Assembly: GCA_019925105.1 (NCBI GenBank) | Contig: JAHGAU010000004.1 | Location: forward strand, 1,922,001 to 1,986,000 | DNA length: 64,000 nt | Origin: Niebla homalea | Lineage: Eukaryota; Ascomycota; Lecanoromycetes; Lecanorales; Ramalinaceae | Reading direction: 5' to 3' | Translations under genes and position numbers: made by a program | Notes under the pieces: model-generated | The model's database searches: none | Seen by the model: only the letters and a program-made list of their open reading frames with translations | Told to the model about the DNA's origin: nothing | Part shown: in pieces, positions 63,548 to 64,000 of the stretch | How the letters are laid out: each line of letters opens with the position of its first letter | Position numbering within the stretch: position 1 is the stretch's first letter

Positions 63548-64000
63548 CTTAATATATTTATTTATTTATGGAATATTAGGTTATTTACTTTAAGGAACCG
63601 TCTAGGGTATAAATATACCAAATTATCTCTTACTTTATTTATTAAAGTATTAAGATTTATAAAAAATTAGTCAGAAAAGTAAATTATCTTTATTTTTTCT
63701 TTATTATTTATTATTTATTATTTATATTTATTTTTTGACTTATAATTTTTACCCTTTTTTTTTTTTTTATACCTTTTTTATATTTTACTTTACCCTTTTT
63801 TTTACCTTTACTTTTATCACTTTTATCTTTTATTTAAATATATATATTAATAACCTTTTTTTTAATAAATTTAACGAAGAACTCACTAATAATTTATCCG
63901 ATAATGATTTTAAGGATTTAATATATTTTTTAAATAAACTTAAGGATTTATTATTATGCTTTTTTTAAGCCTTTTATACCAGGATTTATCTAAGGACGAT

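Noticed and set aside
63735..63968. 77-codon phenylalanine-rich frame as a membrane peptide gene
   Set aside because: It arises from a T-rich tract in AT-rich DNA, with low-complexity composition and no supporting context.

Overview
The window looks like a chromosome segment of a filamentous ascomycete (Pezizomycotina). About 90% of it is extremely AT-rich, with decayed transposable elements in which almost every in-frame stop is a TAA, TAG or TGA where CAA, CAG, CGA or TGG would be expected, and copies of one element differ mainly by C-to-T and G-to-A transitions. Residual C and G are concentrated in CpG. This is the signature of repeat-induced point mutation (RIP) acting mostly on CpA. The species cannot be named from what is visible; plant-associated Sordariomycetes or Dothideomycetes with AT-rich isochores would fit.

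Layout. (1) 1-7.6 kb: the 5' part of a LINE on the minus strand (copy A), then a 1.37-kb element with 163-bp LTRs and a perfect 5-bp target duplication (TSD), then unassigned AT-rich DNA. (2) 7.6-20.7 kb: a three-layer nest. Full-length LINE copy B holds a 1.46-kb LTR element (163-bp LTRs, AATAT TSD) and a second full-length LINE, copy C. (3) 21.2-23.4 kb: a GC-normal island with one intact gene, a 614-residue protein kinase with a probable N-terminal FHA-like domain, on the minus strand. (4) 23.4-57.5 kb: RIP-degraded repeats, including a Ty3/gypsy polyprotein (26.3-32.9 kb), a second and different gypsy pol (about 40-45 kb), and a second copy of the first gypsy's gag/protease part (45.2-55.6 kb) broken by a SINE-like element and LINE copy D. 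Solo LTRs lie at 39.5, 45.0 and 55.6 kb. (5) 57.5-60.5 kb: a second GC-normal island with two opposed minisatellites, one plausible hypothetical gene (58.5-59.2 kb) and weaker ORFs. (6) 60.8-64 kb: a dispersed repeat, a 65-bp tandem array, a strong hairpin, a pyrimidine-rich satellite and a RIP-mutated ORF.

How the parts relate. The genes do not form a pathway. The structure of interest is the transposon community: a Tad1-like LINE of about 5.8 kb ending in (TCAA)n, and a roughly 733-bp element with a tRNA-like 5' end that carries the same last ~60 bp and the same (TCAA)n tail, with 13-bp TSDs. This looks like a LINE/SINE partnership. A set of compact retroelements has LTRs all near 160 bp, some sharing sequence modules between otherwise different LTRs. 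The two gene islands each border one copy of the same ~158-bp repeat.
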